Assembly: GCA_903867185.1 (NCBI GenBank)
Contig: CAIPQK010000101.1
Span: 20,391 to 84,390, forward strand
Direction of reading: 5' to 3'
From: an uncultured Candidatus Nemicrothrix sp.
Lineage (GTDB): Bacteria; Actinomycetota; Acidimicrobiia; Acidimicrobiales; Acidimicrobilacustridaceae
Length of the DNA: 64,000 bases
Shown here: positions 44,028 through 52,923 of the stretch, in pieces
Position numbering within the stretch: the stretch's first letter is position 1
Layout of the letters: each line of letters opens with the position of its first letter
Notes under the pieces: generated by a model
The model's database searches: none
Seen by the model: the letters and a program-made list of their open reading frames with translations, nothing else
What the model was told of the DNA's origin: nothing
Position numbers and translations under genes: made by a program

Positions 44028-44518
44028 TGGCCTTCACCACCAAGCAGGAACACAAGCTTGAATTTGCCGATTTGCAGTTCGTCCCCACTGGAAAGAATCG
44101 CTGTGTCGATTCTTTGGCGGTTCAGGTAGGTGCCGTTGAGTGACCCAGAGTCACACGCGAGCCATGTTCCATCGGTCACGCGTCGCAGTTCGGCATGGCG
44201 ACGCGACACGGTGATGTCGTCAAGAAAAATGTCTGAGTCGGGGTGGCGACCAGCGGTCACCACATCGTTATCGAGCGCAAACCGGCTCCCCGCCTTCGAA
44301 CCTCTTTGAACCACCAACATCGCGGTATCGGCGGGGATTCCTTCGACGACGACTGTGACGTCTTCCTCGACGGGATCACCAGGCGAAACCGGGTGGAACG
44401 TAATCGTGGTGTGATCGGGCGCGAGTGACTCAAGAACGGCACCGCACGAGGAGCAGAAGTTCGCTCCAATCGAATTGCGATGCCCGCAGTTATTGCAGAA
44501 TCCCTCGACGGCTGCCAT
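44024..44518 (-). CDS. garA: FHA protein GarA-like with N-terminal zinc ribbon
   Basis: 164 residues from ATG 44518 (TGATG with gcvH; AAGGA upstream). Residues 7-28 are a zinc ribbon (FCNNCGHRNSIGANFCSSCG), not present in mycobacterial GarA. Then comes DHTTITF, aligned to the ETTSVF phosphorylation site, whose two threonines are targets of PknB/PknG. The FHA domain has GRHPDSDIFLDDITVSRRHAE and DSGSLNGTYLNRQRID. GarA, unphosphorylated, inhibits 2-oxoglutarate dehydrogenase and activates glutamate synthase. The kinase partners are not in the window. Confidence 0.87.
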   Translation of the reverse strand: MAAVEGFCNNCGHRNSIGANFCSSCGAVLESLAPDHTTITFHPVSPGDPVEEDVTVVVEGIPADTAMLVVQRGSKAGSRFALDNDVVTAGRHPDSDIFLDDITVSRRHAELRRVTDGTWLACDSGSLNGTYLNRQRIDTAILSSGDELQIGKFKLVFLLGGEGQ

Positions 44519-44901
44519 CACGATCCTTCGATCAACCGCCGATAGCCGTCGACGTCGAGAAGTGCATCAAGAGAATTGGGATCGGTGGGTTCAATCACAC
44601 AGATCCAGCCTTCACCATAGGGATCATCATTCAAACGTTCAGGAGCATCTGACAGCGCGTCGTTGACTGCCACGATCGTTCCTGCGACTGGGGCGTAGAT
44701 ATCTGACACGGATTTCGTTGATTCAACTTCGCTGACTTTCCCAGATGCATCAATTGTGAGACCCATCTCTGGGATCTCTACATACACAACATCACCGAGC
44801 GCGTCTTGGGCGTAGTCGGTGATGCCCAGACGAAGTTGACCGTTCTCGAGACGGACCCATTCATGATCTGGTGAATATCGGAGGTCATCTGGCAGCTGCA
44901 T
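44518..44901 (-). CDS. gcvH: Glycine cleavage system H protein
   Basis: 127 residues from ATG 44901; a GTG three codons earlier is possible. LRYSPDHEWVRLE and GITDYAQDALGDVVYVEIPE lead to the lipoylated Lys63 in VESTKSVSDIYAP, and NDDPYGEGWICVIEP ends the fold. It carries the aminomethyl group between P- and T-proteins. First gene of the minus-strand gcv series; the 63 bases upstream to the PgsA stop hold no visible riboswitch. Confidence 0.95.
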   Translation of the reverse strand: MQLPDDLRYSPDHEWVRLENGQLRLGITDYAQDALGDVVYVEIPEMGLTIDASGKVSEVESTKSVSDIYAPVAGTIVAVNDALSDAPERLNDDPYGEGWICVIEPTDPNSLDALLDVDGYRRLIEGS

Positions 44902-44964
44902 GGGTGGCACGCTATCCGATCGTCTCGACCTCCACCGAAGCGTGAGGCACCTCCGGCGAGCCCC

Positions 44965-45570
44965 TCAATCTCCTTGGTGGCGGAGGGCTCTTCCGTCGTG
45001 CAGAGCACGCAAACCAAGCGGCACATACAGCGCCGCCGCATAGTACGAAGCCAGAAGTGCCGGGATCGCACAGACCCAGGCCAGCACCTCAAAGGTTGTT
45101 TGAAGTGGCCATGAGGTCGACGCCCAGAGGAATCCTGGAAATGCAAACATCAGACCAAACGTGGCGGCCTTGCCCATCCACGTCACATCGATCCGGCGGG
45201 CGCCGAAAGCAGCGAGAAGCAATGTTGCGACAGCGATCGCAAACTCTCTCGCTAGGACAGCAATGCAGAACCACAGGGGCGCCGCCCCAGCGATGATGAT
45301 GGCCACGATCGAAACAAAAAACAACAAGCGGTCGACAACGGGGTCAAAGACTTTTCCAACCGTCGAAATCTGATTGAACTTTCGCGCGTACCAGCCATCG
45401 ATCCAATCGGTTCCGCCGAGTGCTCCGAGCAGTCCTCCTGCGAGAAGCGCATTTTCGGCACCCAACAAAAGCCATACAAAAAGAGGCAAGCATGCCAACC
45501 GAACCAACGTAATCACATTGGGAACGGTGACGATCCTGTCTTCGGCGCTCGACGTATTGGGCATGCTCAT
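44965..45570 (-). CDS. pgsA: CDP-alcohol phosphatidyltransferase (PgsA-like)
   Basis: About 201 residues with five or six membrane helices. The catalytic motif D-x2-D-G-x2-A-R-x8-G-x3-D-x3-D is complete in GTDWIDGWYARKFNQIS followed by TVGKVFDPVVDR. It joins CDP-diacylglycerol to an alcohol phosphate, probably glycerol 3-phosphate, to start phosphatidylglycerol synthesis. ATG 45570 is taken; GTG 45579 and ATG 45564 are near. It is divergent from the HIT gene with only 26 bases between starts. Confidence 0.85.
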   Translation of the reverse strand: MSMPNTSSAEDRIVTVPNVITLVRLACLPLFVWLLLGAENALLAGGLLGALGGTDWIDGWYARKFNQISTVGKVFDPVVDRLLFFVSIVAIIIAGAAPLWFCIAVLAREFAIAVATLLLAAFGARRIDVTWMGKAATFGLMFAFPGFLWASTSWPLQTTFEVLAWVCAIPALLASYYAAALYVPLGLRALHDGRALRHQGD

Positions 45571-45596
45571 CCCGAGCACTCTACGATTCCCACACC

Positions 45597-46007
45597 ATGA
45601 CCACCTTGTTCACCAAGATCATTGATGGAGACCTGCCGGGACGCTTCGTCTATCGGGATGACGTTTGCGTCGCCTTCCTGACCATCGCTCCGATCTGCAC
45701 AGGTCACACCTTGGTTGTTCCTCGATTAGAGATTGACCACTGGATCGACCTCCCCGATGAGGTCGCAGGCCATCTGGCGATCGTCGCTCGAAAGATAGGC
45801 GCCGCTCAGGTCGTGGCCTTCGGCGCCAACCGCGTATCGCTGATCATTGCCGGACTCGAAGTGCCCCATACACACCTCCACGTCCTCCCCATCACGTCGG
45901 AATCTGACATCGATTTCAAAAAGGCTGACAGTTCAGTCTCGGCCGAAACTCTTGACGCCGTCGCAGATGCCCTTCGCTCAGCACTTGGACCCGACGGATC
46001 TCGCTGA
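45597..46007 (+). CDS. HIT family nucleotide hydrolase/transferase
   Basis: 136 residues. FTKIIDGDLPGRFVYRDDVCVAFL opens the fold and the histidine triad is HTHLHVLPI near 102-110. HIT proteins hydrolyse or transfer nucleoside monophosphates from dinucleotides or adenylylated ligands. Convergent with the SRAP gene, 18 bases between stops. Confidence 0.92.
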   Translation: MTTLFTKIIDGDLPGRFVYRDDVCVAFLTIAPICTGHTLVVPRLEIDHWIDLPDEVAGHLAIVARKIGAAQVVAFGANRVSLIIAGLEVPHTHLHVLPITSESDIDFKKADSSVSAETLDAVADALRSALGPDGSR

Positions 46008-46025
46008 GTCTTTTTACTAACGCAT

Positions 46026-46757
46026 CTACATCAGTCGTCCCTGCCCTTCTGCTTCTCCATCGGGCGTAACTGCGCTTGCTTCAGTCAACATCACATCATT
46101 GTTGTGAACGCTGTTGACGCGCAGAGAGACGGGCCACCACTGCAGCCAATCTTCTGGTGCCGGTTCCAACATCGCCTCTAAACGTTCGACGTCTTCAGAT
46201 GACCGATCGAGCCAATCGCTCCACCTATCTCGTTCGAGGATCATCGGCATCCGGTCATGAAGAGGTGAGATCAAAGCATTGGGAGGCCCTGTGAGAATGG
46301 CGCAAGAAGTCAGTGACTCCAGCCCGCCTGAACTCGCACTGCCTTGCCATGTCTCCCAGATACCTGCAAAGGCCAACGGTCGCGAATATTTGGAAGAGAT
46401 ATACACCGGCTGCTTTTTCTTTCGGTCTGGATGAGATACCCATTCGTAAAACCCATCCACGGGAATGATGCAGCGGCGCCGACGAAATGCTGATCGAAAC
46501 GATGGCTTCGTAGCGGCGGTTTCTGATCGCGCATTTATCAGCCGCGACGCGCTCGCCGGGCTCTCCGCCCAACTTGGCACAAGACCCCAAAACATAAAAT
46601 TGAGACGCCGCTGGCCATTCTCGTCTTCGTGGACGACCCTGATGTCCGAAGTCGGAGTGACGTTGAAATTGGGTTCTGTATCCGGCAAATCCGAATCGGC
46701 TTCGAAGAAATCGGCCAGTTCGCTACTTGTCGTAACGCTGGTAAATCGCCCGCACAT
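46026..46757 (-). CDS. SRAP family DNA-protein crosslink protein (HMCES/YedK-like)
   Basis: 243 residues. Cys2 after removal of Met (MCGRFTSVTT) is the nucleophile that bonds to abasic sites in single-stranded DNA; Asn75 (LINARSET), Glu105 (DGFYEW) and His167 (LHDRMPMIL) complete the active site, with spacing as in YedK. It shields abasic sites during replication. It ends a minus-strand group and begins 2 bases after the MprF-like stop. Confidence 0.94.
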   Translation of the reverse strand: MCGRFTSVTTSSELADFFEADSDLPDTEPNFNVTPTSDIRVVHEDENGQRRLNFMFWGLVPSWAESPASASRLINARSETAATKPSFRSAFRRRRCIIPVDGFYEWVSHPDRKKKQPVYISSKYSRPLAFAGIWETWQGSASSGGLESLTSCAILTGPPNALISPLHDRMPMILERDRWSDWLDRSSEDVERLEAMLEPAPEDWLQWWPVSLRVNSVHNNDVMLTEASAVTPDGEAEGQGRLM

Positions 46758-46759
46758 CG

Positions 46760-48523
46760 TCAGACCGCATCCCCGGGTTGAGGCTTGGCTACCCCGCCGA
46801 TCACTGGGTGCCCCGGATGAAGCACGGTTCGCGGCAGAAGGTATTTACCGATCACAGGCAGCGTCAAGAATCCTTCAGCAGCCGAGTACAACAGAGCAAC
46901 GCGAGGAAGACTGCGGAAGCCCTCATAGGCAATGCAGCGCGGAATCCACTCAGGGTGAAGGCGCTGATTGAACTCTTTCAACGACTTGATTTGATAAAAC
47001 GGGCTCACGACGTTGAGTAAAAGTTTCGCTCCGCGTTGCGGAATCGTGTAATCGACATCGTCTTCAAAAAAACGTCCCCAGGCAGCAAAGTTCATGCTGA
47101 AGCGTTCATAGCCCAACTCATCAAGTTGCATGATGGTTCGAGTCAGGAGGAACTCGATCATTCCATTTGGCGTATCAGGATCGCGACGCATGATGTCCAG
47201 GGTGTATCCCCTGTGATCGCCATAGATCGGTACAACCCGAAGAAACCCACCAGGCATTCCGCGCTCATCAATAGCGATGCATAACCGGAAGTCGGGATTC
47301 GTACCTTCAACGTCCTGACTTAACGTCATGGTGAAACCCCGCTCTGGCTTCTTTCCACGCCAGCGGCGGGAGATGTCATTCAGCTCCTCGAGCATCGCAG
47401 CCGATACATCGGTCTCTGCAACCCACTCGTACTTGAAGGTCCGTTCAACGCGACCCGACGATTGCCGGACGCTTTTCCACTTCTTGCCCGCTAGCGAAAA
47501 GCCACGCACGTCGATAACAGCTTCATCGCCCAAATACACAGTGTGGAGTCCGCGTGAGACGTAAAGATCTCGGTCGGCCTCGCGCACGGCCAGGAATGAA
47601 ACACCCCAAGCGCGCTCTCGACACATTGTGAGGAACTCATCAATTACAAGTGGAATCGATGACGCTTCCCCGATGGGATCACCCGACACCAACGCCTGAC
47701 GAGCCACAAACGTGTAGGCGATCAACGCTCTTCGGTCAGACGATACGAAAAATAACTTGTCGTCTCGCAGCGCAAAGTAATCGAGAGAATCTGAGCTAAA
47801 CGCTTTTACAATTGCAATCGCGTCATTACGGGACTCAGCCGAGACAAATGAACGAGAAACGATCGGCCGAAAGAGAAGAACAATTCCAGCCAAAAGTCCA
47901 GCAACACCAAGTACAAGCAATGAGGATGGGAACGCCCAATCGAAGAAGTTCCGCTGATAATGATAGGGGCCATCTACCCCGATGAGTCCTAGGAGAATCG
48001 TTTGACTATTCATCCAAATTGTCGGTGAAGGAGTTATCGATTTCCGTTCGAGGTAGAGAGCCGCGAAGCCGTAGACAAAAATAATGAAGAAATATCGCGG
48101 TAGGAATCGAACGAACTCGAGCAACGTCGGAGGGTCACCCGGCGCCTTGAATTTCGAGCGGCTTATGGCAAGAAGCCCAACCATTCCCAACGAATACGCC
48201 GCTGCAACGTAGTGATGCTGACGTAGAAGCTCCACAACAAATGACGCGACAAACAGGACCATTGCGAATAGCCATGCCATCCGACGTCGCCGAGCTAACT
48301 GACCAGCAAGGTAAAGAAGCGCCACCCCAGAGGCGACGGAAATCACATGGCTTGTCACCCGCACGCCAAATGGGGTCACAACGTCCACCATTTTGCCGAG
48401 TCGAAATCCAACCGCTGGCAGAGTCGAGACCAGCATTATCAAACCGCCGAGGGCGGTGAGGAGTCCAATCAGCCGCGCCCTTCGGGAGTCACGCCGCATT
48501 GATGCAACCACCGAATTCGCCAA
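46760..48523 (-). CDS. MprF/LysX-like membrane protein with DUF2156 domain
   Basis: 587 residues. The first 230 contain six or so membrane helices; the C-terminal half is a DUF2156 aminoacyl-phosphatidylglycerol synthase-type domain (VKAFSSDSLDYFALRDDKLFFVSSDRRALIAY, GDPIGEASSIPLVIDEFL, EERGF-like PERGFTMTL, and DELGYERFSMNFA). In LysX of mycobacteria this module is fused to lysyl-tRNA synthetase; here lysS is the next gene upstream, 9 bases away, as a separate chain. It likely adds lysine or another amino acid to membrane lipid, lowering surface charge and resistance to cationic peptides. Confidence 0.85.
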   Translation of the reverse strand: MANSVVASMRRDSRRARLIGLLTALGGLIMLVSTLPAVGFRLGKMVDVVTPFGVRVTSHVISVASGVALLYLAGQLARRRRMAWLFAMVLFVASFVVELLRQHHYVAAAYSLGMVGLLAISRSKFKAPGDPPTLLEFVRFLPRYFFIIFVYGFAALYLERKSITPSPTIWMNSQTILLGLIGVDGPYHYQRNFFDWAFPSSLLVLGVAGLLAGIVLLFRPIVSRSFVSAESRNDAIAIVKAFSSDSLDYFALRDDKLFFVSSDRRALIAYTFVARQALVSGDPIGEASSIPLVIDEFLTMCRERAWGVSFLAVREADRDLYVSRGLHTVYLGDEAVIDVRGFSLAGKKWKSVRQSSGRVERTFKYEWVAETDVSAAMLEELNDISRRWRGKKPERGFTMTLSQDVEGTNPDFRLCIAIDERGMPGGFLRVVPIYGDHRGYTLDIMRRDPDTPNGMIEFLLTRTIMQLDELGYERFSMNFAAWGRFFEDDVDYTIPQRGAKLLLNVVSPFYQIKSLKEFNQRLHPEWIPRCIAYEGFRSLPRVALLYSAAEGFLTLPVIGKYLLPRTVLHPGHPVIGGVAKPQPGDAV

Positions 48524-48532
48524 AAGACATTG

Positions 48533-50116
48533 TTAGATGTTTGACCTTGGTGGAAAGTCATCCTCGGTCAGGCTGTTCTCGGGTCGAAGTGTCGGGAAGA
48601 GAATGACTTCGCGAATACTTTCAACCTCAGCCAAAATCATGACGAGGCGGTCGATTCCGATTCCCAAGCCACCCGCTGGAGGCATTCCATATTCCAGCGC
48701 TCGGATGTAATCGAGATCAACGTCTCCAGCTTCCGGGTCCCCTGCCGCCTTATGGGCCGCCTCTTCTTGGAATCGAGCAAGTTGCTCGATCGGATCGTTG
48801 AGTTCGCTATACGCGTTCGCGAGTTCCCGACCATCGACGATGACTTCGAATCGTTCAACAAGTGAGGGATCGGATCGGTGCGGTTTCGCAAGGGGCGAGG
48901 TTTCACGAGGATGATCAAAAACAATTGTGGGTTCCGTGACCTTGGGTTCAACCAGTTCGTCGTACACCTCGTGGGTGCAACGACCCGGACCCCAATGCTC
49001 TTTCCATTCAAGCCCGAGGCCGTCAAGAACTGATCGAGCATCTGCCAAGGCCATCGAAGGGTTGATGTCGACTCCCACGATTTCTCGGATGAGTTCCACC
49101 ATAGAAACTCGACGCCACGGCGGTGCGAGGTCGACGGAGTTCCCCCGCATGCCGACAACGGTGGTGCCATTCGCTGCGACTGCGGCTGCAGCGACAAGTG
49201 TTTCGACGAGGACCATCATGTCGTTGTAATCGGCGAAGGCCTCGTAGGACTCGAGCATTGTGAATTCAGGGTTGTGACGAGTGTCGATACCTTCATTACG
49301 GAAGACGCGTCCGATCTCGAACACGCGATCGAGGCCACCCACCAATAGACGTTTCAGCGGAAGCTCAAGAGCAATTCGCAGGTACGTGTCGAGTGAGAGC
49401 GCGTTGTAATGCGTGACGAACGGTCGAGCAGTTGCACCGCCCTGTTGCAGGTTGAGAATCGGTGTTTCAACTTCGAGATAGCCACGTTCACGCAAGACTC
49501 GCCGGATGGCATCGACCGCAGCGAAGCGAACTTCGAAGACACGACGCGCATCAGGGTTAACTGTCAGATCGACATAGCGCTGTCGGTAGCGGGCGTCGAC
49601 ATCGGCCAGCCCTTTCCACTTATCGGGGAGAGGACGCAATGCCTTGCTGAGTAGTTCCCAGGTCGTGACCTTGATCGAGAGCTCACCTTTCTTGGTGGCC
49701 ATGATCTCGCCTTCGACACCAACCCAATCTCCGCGATCGAGTTGGTTGAATTCGGCGAATGATTCCTTGCCCAATACTCCTGCAGAAACAAAAAGTTGGA
49801 TTTCCCCGGAGCGGTCCCGTAACTGTCCGAAGGTGAGGCGTCCCTGCTCCCGCTTCAACATCAAACGACCGGCTAACCGAGCGATTGATCCTGTTTCAGT
49901 GCCGGGCTCGATGGCGGCCCACTCTTCTCGCACCGGACCAATATCTGAAGAGCGTTCGAAACGATAGGGATACGGGTTAACCCCGCCATCCCTCAGCTCG
50001 ACAAGACGATCGAGTCTCTGAGCTCGAATCGATGCCCGTTCCTCGGAACTGGCTTCCAGTGCCTCAGGGCCCTCGTGGGTCTCTGTCGATGTCTCGTCTG
50101 TGTTCTCGTCTGACAT
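48533..50116 (-). CDS. lysS: Lysyl-tRNA synthetase, class II
   Basis: 527 residues from ATG 50116, preceded by CAGGAAG; the frame runs 17 codons further upstream toward the tRNA gene, but with no family sequence. A short acidic start leads to the OB domain (RLMLKREQGRLTFGQLRDRSGEIQLFVS), then class II motif 2 RVFRNEGIDTRHNPEFT and motif 3 GLGIGIDRLVMIL. It charges tRNA-Lys. It shares a probable transcript with the MprF-like gene downstream and follows the tRNA-Pro gene on the same strand. Confidence 0.95.
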   Translation of the reverse strand: MSDENTDETSTETHEGPEALEASSEERASIRAQRLDRLVELRDGGVNPYPYRFERSSDIGPVREEWAAIEPGTETGSIARLAGRLMLKREQGRLTFGQLRDRSGEIQLFVSAGVLGKESFAEFNQLDRGDWVGVEGEIMATKKGELSIKVTTWELLSKALRPLPDKWKGLADVDARYRQRYVDLTVNPDARRVFEVRFAAVDAIRRVLRERGYLEVETPILNLQQGGATARPFVTHYNALSLDTYLRIALELPLKRLLVGGLDRVFEIGRVFRNEGIDTRHNPEFTMLESYEAFADYNDMMVLVETLVAAAAVAANGTTVVGMRGNSVDLAPPWRRVSMVELIREIVGVDINPSMALADARSVLDGLGLEWKEHWGPGRCTHEVYDELVEPKVTEPTIVFDHPRETSPLAKPHRSDPSLVERFEVIVDGRELANAYSELNDPIEQLARFQEEAAHKAAGDPEAGDVDLDYIRALEYGMPPAGGLGIGIDRLVMILAEVESIREVILFPTLRPENSLTEDDFPPRSNI

Positions 50117-50179
50117 CAGTCTTCCTGGAGTTCTCGGGGGTGACAGGGCGGGGTGCCAGTGTGGCACCCCGCTCGTGTC

Positions 50180-50257
50180 TGGTCGGGCTGGCGGGATTCG
50201 AACCCACGACCTTCGGTCCCCCAGACCGACGCGCTAACCAAGCTGCGCCACAGCCCG
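50180..50257 (-). tRNA. tRNA-Pro (GGG)
   Basis: Minus strand: acceptor CGGGCTG pairs with CAGCCCG, the D-arm contains GCGCAGCTTGGTTAGCGC, the anticodon loop CTGGGGG gives anticodon GGG, and the T-arm contains GGGTTCGAATCCC. ACCA is encoded at the 3' end. It lies between the monooxygenase and lysS genes. Confidence 0.97.
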
Positions 50258-50270
50258 TGGTGGAGACACC

Positions 50271-51779
50271 TTAGCGAGCAGGGGTGATCTCACCGAATCG
50301 ACCCGGGGTCATCACATACCGATCGGAGTGGAACCGCCGCGCCCTCCACCAGTATTCGGTGGTCGTTCCGGGCCAGATCGTGTCGACCTGACCACCCGGC
50401 GAGACATACCAACTCGAACAACCCGAAGCCCACACTGTTTTCGCAATTCGCTTCTGCAACTCGGCATATGAGGAGCCTTCAACTTCCGGACGAAGTTCCA
50501 AGACGACGGCGGAAGACTTCTGCATGAAGTGCAACGCCCGTGAGATGTGTTCGAGCTGCACTTCGATCATAAAGACAATCGAGTTATGCCCGAGTCCCGT
50601 CCCCGGTCCAGCCAAGAACCAAAGGTTCGGAAAGCCCGAAACGGTGAGACCAAAATCAGTCGAGGCACCCTCGCTCCAATGGTCAGCAAGGTCGATGCCA
50701 TTGCGACCGAAGATACGTAGAGGAGAGGGAAAGTCTGCGACCGCAAAACCTGTGGCAAGAACAAGCACGTCAAGTTCGTGCTCAATGCCATCGGATGTGC
50801 GCACCCCGCTTTGGGTGACTCGATCAATCGTTGCACTGACCAGGTCAACATTGGGCTTCGCTAATGCCGAGTACCAATCGTTGGAGATCAGTAGCCGCTT
50901 ACAGCCAGGCGTGTACTCCGGAATCAACGTGGCTGCCATCTCTGGATCGTCGAAGGCCGCAGTAATCAAGGCCTTGGTTTCTTCGATGATCCGCTTCGTC
51001 ATCCCCTGCGCAATTTTGCCTTGACCAAGAAACGCGATCGCCAAGAATTCTTGTCGGAAGTAAATCCGCCATCGATGGAGACGCTGCAAAAACGGCAGCG
51101 CCCTATACAAACGCTGTCGCCATTTCGGAGTCGGCCGATCGTCGCGCGGAAGAACCCAAGGCGGTGTTCGCTGGAACACATCGAGGTGCTCCACGGTGTC
51201 GGCAATTGCAGGAACCAGCTGGATCGCTGATGCACCTGTGCCTACGACCCCAACTCGCGCTCCGGTCAGGTCGACGTCATGACGCCATGACGCCGAGTGA
51301 AAGATCTCACCGCCAAACGCATCGATTCCTGGCAGATCCGGTACCGAAGGTTGACTCAGAGGCCCAGTTGCACAAATGACCGTCGACGCTTGAACGATGT
51401 CGCCGTTTCTCGAGGTGATCACCCAGCACCGATCACTCTCGTTCCACACAAGGTTCTCAACGTCGAAGCCGAAGCGGAGGCGCGATCTCAGCGAGTAATG
51501 ATTCGTGATTCGCTCGAGGTATTCCTCGATCTCTGGCTGCGCTGGATAACTACGTGACCATCGCGAGTTCTGAGCAAACGAGAAGGAATACAAGTTGCTA
51601 GGAATGTCACAGGCGCAACCTGGATAGGTGTTGTCACGCCAAGTACCGCCAACTGCCTTCGAACGTTCGAGAATCACAAAGGAATCGATGCCCTGTTCAA
51701 GCGCCATTACGCCAGCTCCAAGGCCTCCAAATCCACTCCCGATAATCGCGAGCTGAACGCTTCCAATTTCTTCGTTCAT
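50271..51779 (-). CDS. Baeyer-Villiger-type flavin monooxygenase
   Basis: 502 residues from ATG 51779 (4-base overlap with the upstream small protein). FAD-binding GSGFGGLGAG at 14-23, the Baeyer-Villiger fingerprint F-x-G-x3-H-x3-W at 155-165 (FGGEIFHSASW), the NADPH-binding GVVGTGASA near 177-185 and LVLATGF. It inserts oxygen next to a ketone or oxidises a heteroatom, using FAD and NADPH; substrate unknown. Its run starts with an SDR, which could make the ketone or use the product. Confidence 0.9.
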   Translation of the reverse strand: MNEEIGSVQLAIIGSGFGGLGAGVMALEQGIDSFVILERSKAVGGTWRDNTYPGCACDIPSNLYSFSFAQNSRWSRSYPAQPEIEEYLERITNHYSLRSRLRFGFDVENLVWNESDRCWVITSRNGDIVQASTVICATGPLSQPSVPDLPGIDAFGGEIFHSASWRHDVDLTGARVGVVGTGASAIQLVPAIADTVEHLDVFQRTPPWVLPRDDRPTPKWRQRLYRALPFLQRLHRWRIYFRQEFLAIAFLGQGKIAQGMTKRIIEETKALITAAFDDPEMAATLIPEYTPGCKRLLISNDWYSALAKPNVDLVSATIDRVTQSGVRTSDGIEHELDVLVLATGFAVADFPSPLRIFGRNGIDLADHWSEGASTDFGLTVSGFPNLWFLAGPGTGLGHNSIVFMIEVQLEHISRALHFMQKSSAVVLELRPEVEGSSYAELQKRIAKTVWASGCSSWYVSPGGQVDTIWPGTTTEYWWRARRFHSDRYVMTPGRFGEITPAR

Positions 51780-51976
51780 TGCAGCAACCAAAGGATGCCT
51801 TGAACAGCTCTCCATCCGAGGTACAGCCCAGCCGCTACGACCAGAATCCAAAAGTGCCAGGGAATCCGCTGAACCTTGGGCGGTTCGCCAATCATGCGAC
51901 CGCACGATGGGCATGTTCCATCAGGTGGCAGTGAGTTGGGATTCCAAAACTTCGAACACTCTTCGCACCAAGGCAT
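51776..51976 (-). CDS. Small zinc-ribbon membrane protein
   Basis: 66 residues. WCEECSKFW and GTCPSCGRMIG form a four-cysteine zinc ribbon, followed by one membrane helix (WHFWILVVAAGLYLGWRAV). Start ATG 51976, 6 bases after the SDR stop. It is translationally coupled to the monooxygenase. Function unknown. Confidence 0.8.
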   Translation of the reverse strand: MPWCEECSKFWNPNSLPPDGTCPSCGRMIGEPPKVQRIPWHFWILVVAAGLYLGWRAVQGILWLLQ

Positions 51977-51982
51977 TACGGA

Positions 51983-52918
51983 TCAGCCGCGAAGCGTCTT
52001 CAGGAGATCAGGAACATTCGATGCCTCTTGCCCCTCGCGCTCTCCGCGTGAGTGGGCCTTCATGATCGCTATGCGCTCGGGCAGAGTTGCCGGAGCCCAA
52101 TCGGTGAGTTCTTCCGTACCATCAAGTGTGAAGGTGGCTCGATGTAACTCTGCAAGAAGCTCGAGGCTGTAGGTGATTCGGCCCGTTAATTCTGTGGGCG
52201 ATGCAGTTGCGAGGGCAAGTGCCGCTTCCGCCATCGTTTCGAGTGGTTCGTAGAGTTCATCGGGAAGATTTGAATGAGCGAGAAGCACCTCGGTCGCTGC
52301 CGCTGCCTGCGGAGCCAACGTGTTGACAGCAATGCCGTCGGCGCCAGCTTCAACACCGAGACTTGCCGTCCACCGATCAAGAAACGCTTTGCTGCCTCCG
52401 TACATGGTCCCCATCGACGCTGGCCCAGTGGGCGGAAAAGGCGGACCCTCGGGCGGAATCGCAGTTGCTGAAGAAAGGTTGATGATCCAGCCCTCCCCTC
52501 GTTCGCGCATCTGTGGAAGGACTTCGCGGATGAGCTTCCAAGGAACCCAGAAATTGAGCTGAAGGATCTTTTCTATTCCGCTGTCGGACCACTCCATAAA
52601 TGGCTTGAAGCCCCCAGCGGCAGCGTTATTTACGAGAATGTCGATCTGACCAAGGTCGTGTTCGACACGCGCAACGAGTTGCGAAAGATCATTGGTGGGA
52701 TCGCTCAGGTCGAACGGGATTCCGACGATCTTTGAACCCGTGGTCTTCAGATCAGCGATTGCTTGCTCAAGAGTCCCTAGATCGGCGAGCCCAGGTTGCG
52801 GCCGCGAACAAATAGCAACGGACGCACCCTCAGCCGCAAGGCGATGAGCAATCGCCTTACCTATGCCTCGGCTTGCGCCGGTTACAAGTGCGACGCGACC
52901 TTCACACGATCGTCCCAT
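51983..52918 (-). CDS. Short-chain dehydrogenase/reductase
   Basis: 311 residues. NAD(P)-binding TGASRGIG at 13-20, NNAAAGG at 97-103, the catalytic Ser near 149 (INLSSAT) and Tyr173-x3-Lys177 (YGGSK). SDRs are usually about 250 residues; this one has a C-terminal extension of about 50. It may be part of a small-molecule oxidation pathway with the monooxygenase two genes downstream. 5 bases separate it from the der stop. Confidence 0.9.
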   Translation of the reverse strand: MGRSCEGRVALVTGASRGIGKAIAHRLAAEGASVAICSRPQPGLADLGTLEQAIADLKTTGSKIVGIPFDLSDPTNDLSQLVARVEHDLGQIDILVNNAAAGGFKPFMEWSDSGIEKILQLNFWVPWKLIREVLPQMRERGEGWIINLSSATAIPPEGPPFPPTGPASMGTMYGGSKAFLDRWTASLGVEAGADGIAVNTLAPQAAAATEVLLAHSNLPDELYEPLETMAEAALALATASPTELTGRITYSLELLAELHRATFTLDGTEELTDWAPATLPERIAIMKAHSRGEREGQEASNVPDLLKTLRG

Positions 52919-52923
52919 GGAGA

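Noticed and set aside
50117..50167. Upstream extension of lysS by 17 codons
   Set aside because: It has no family sequence, and ATG 50116 has a good ribosome site.
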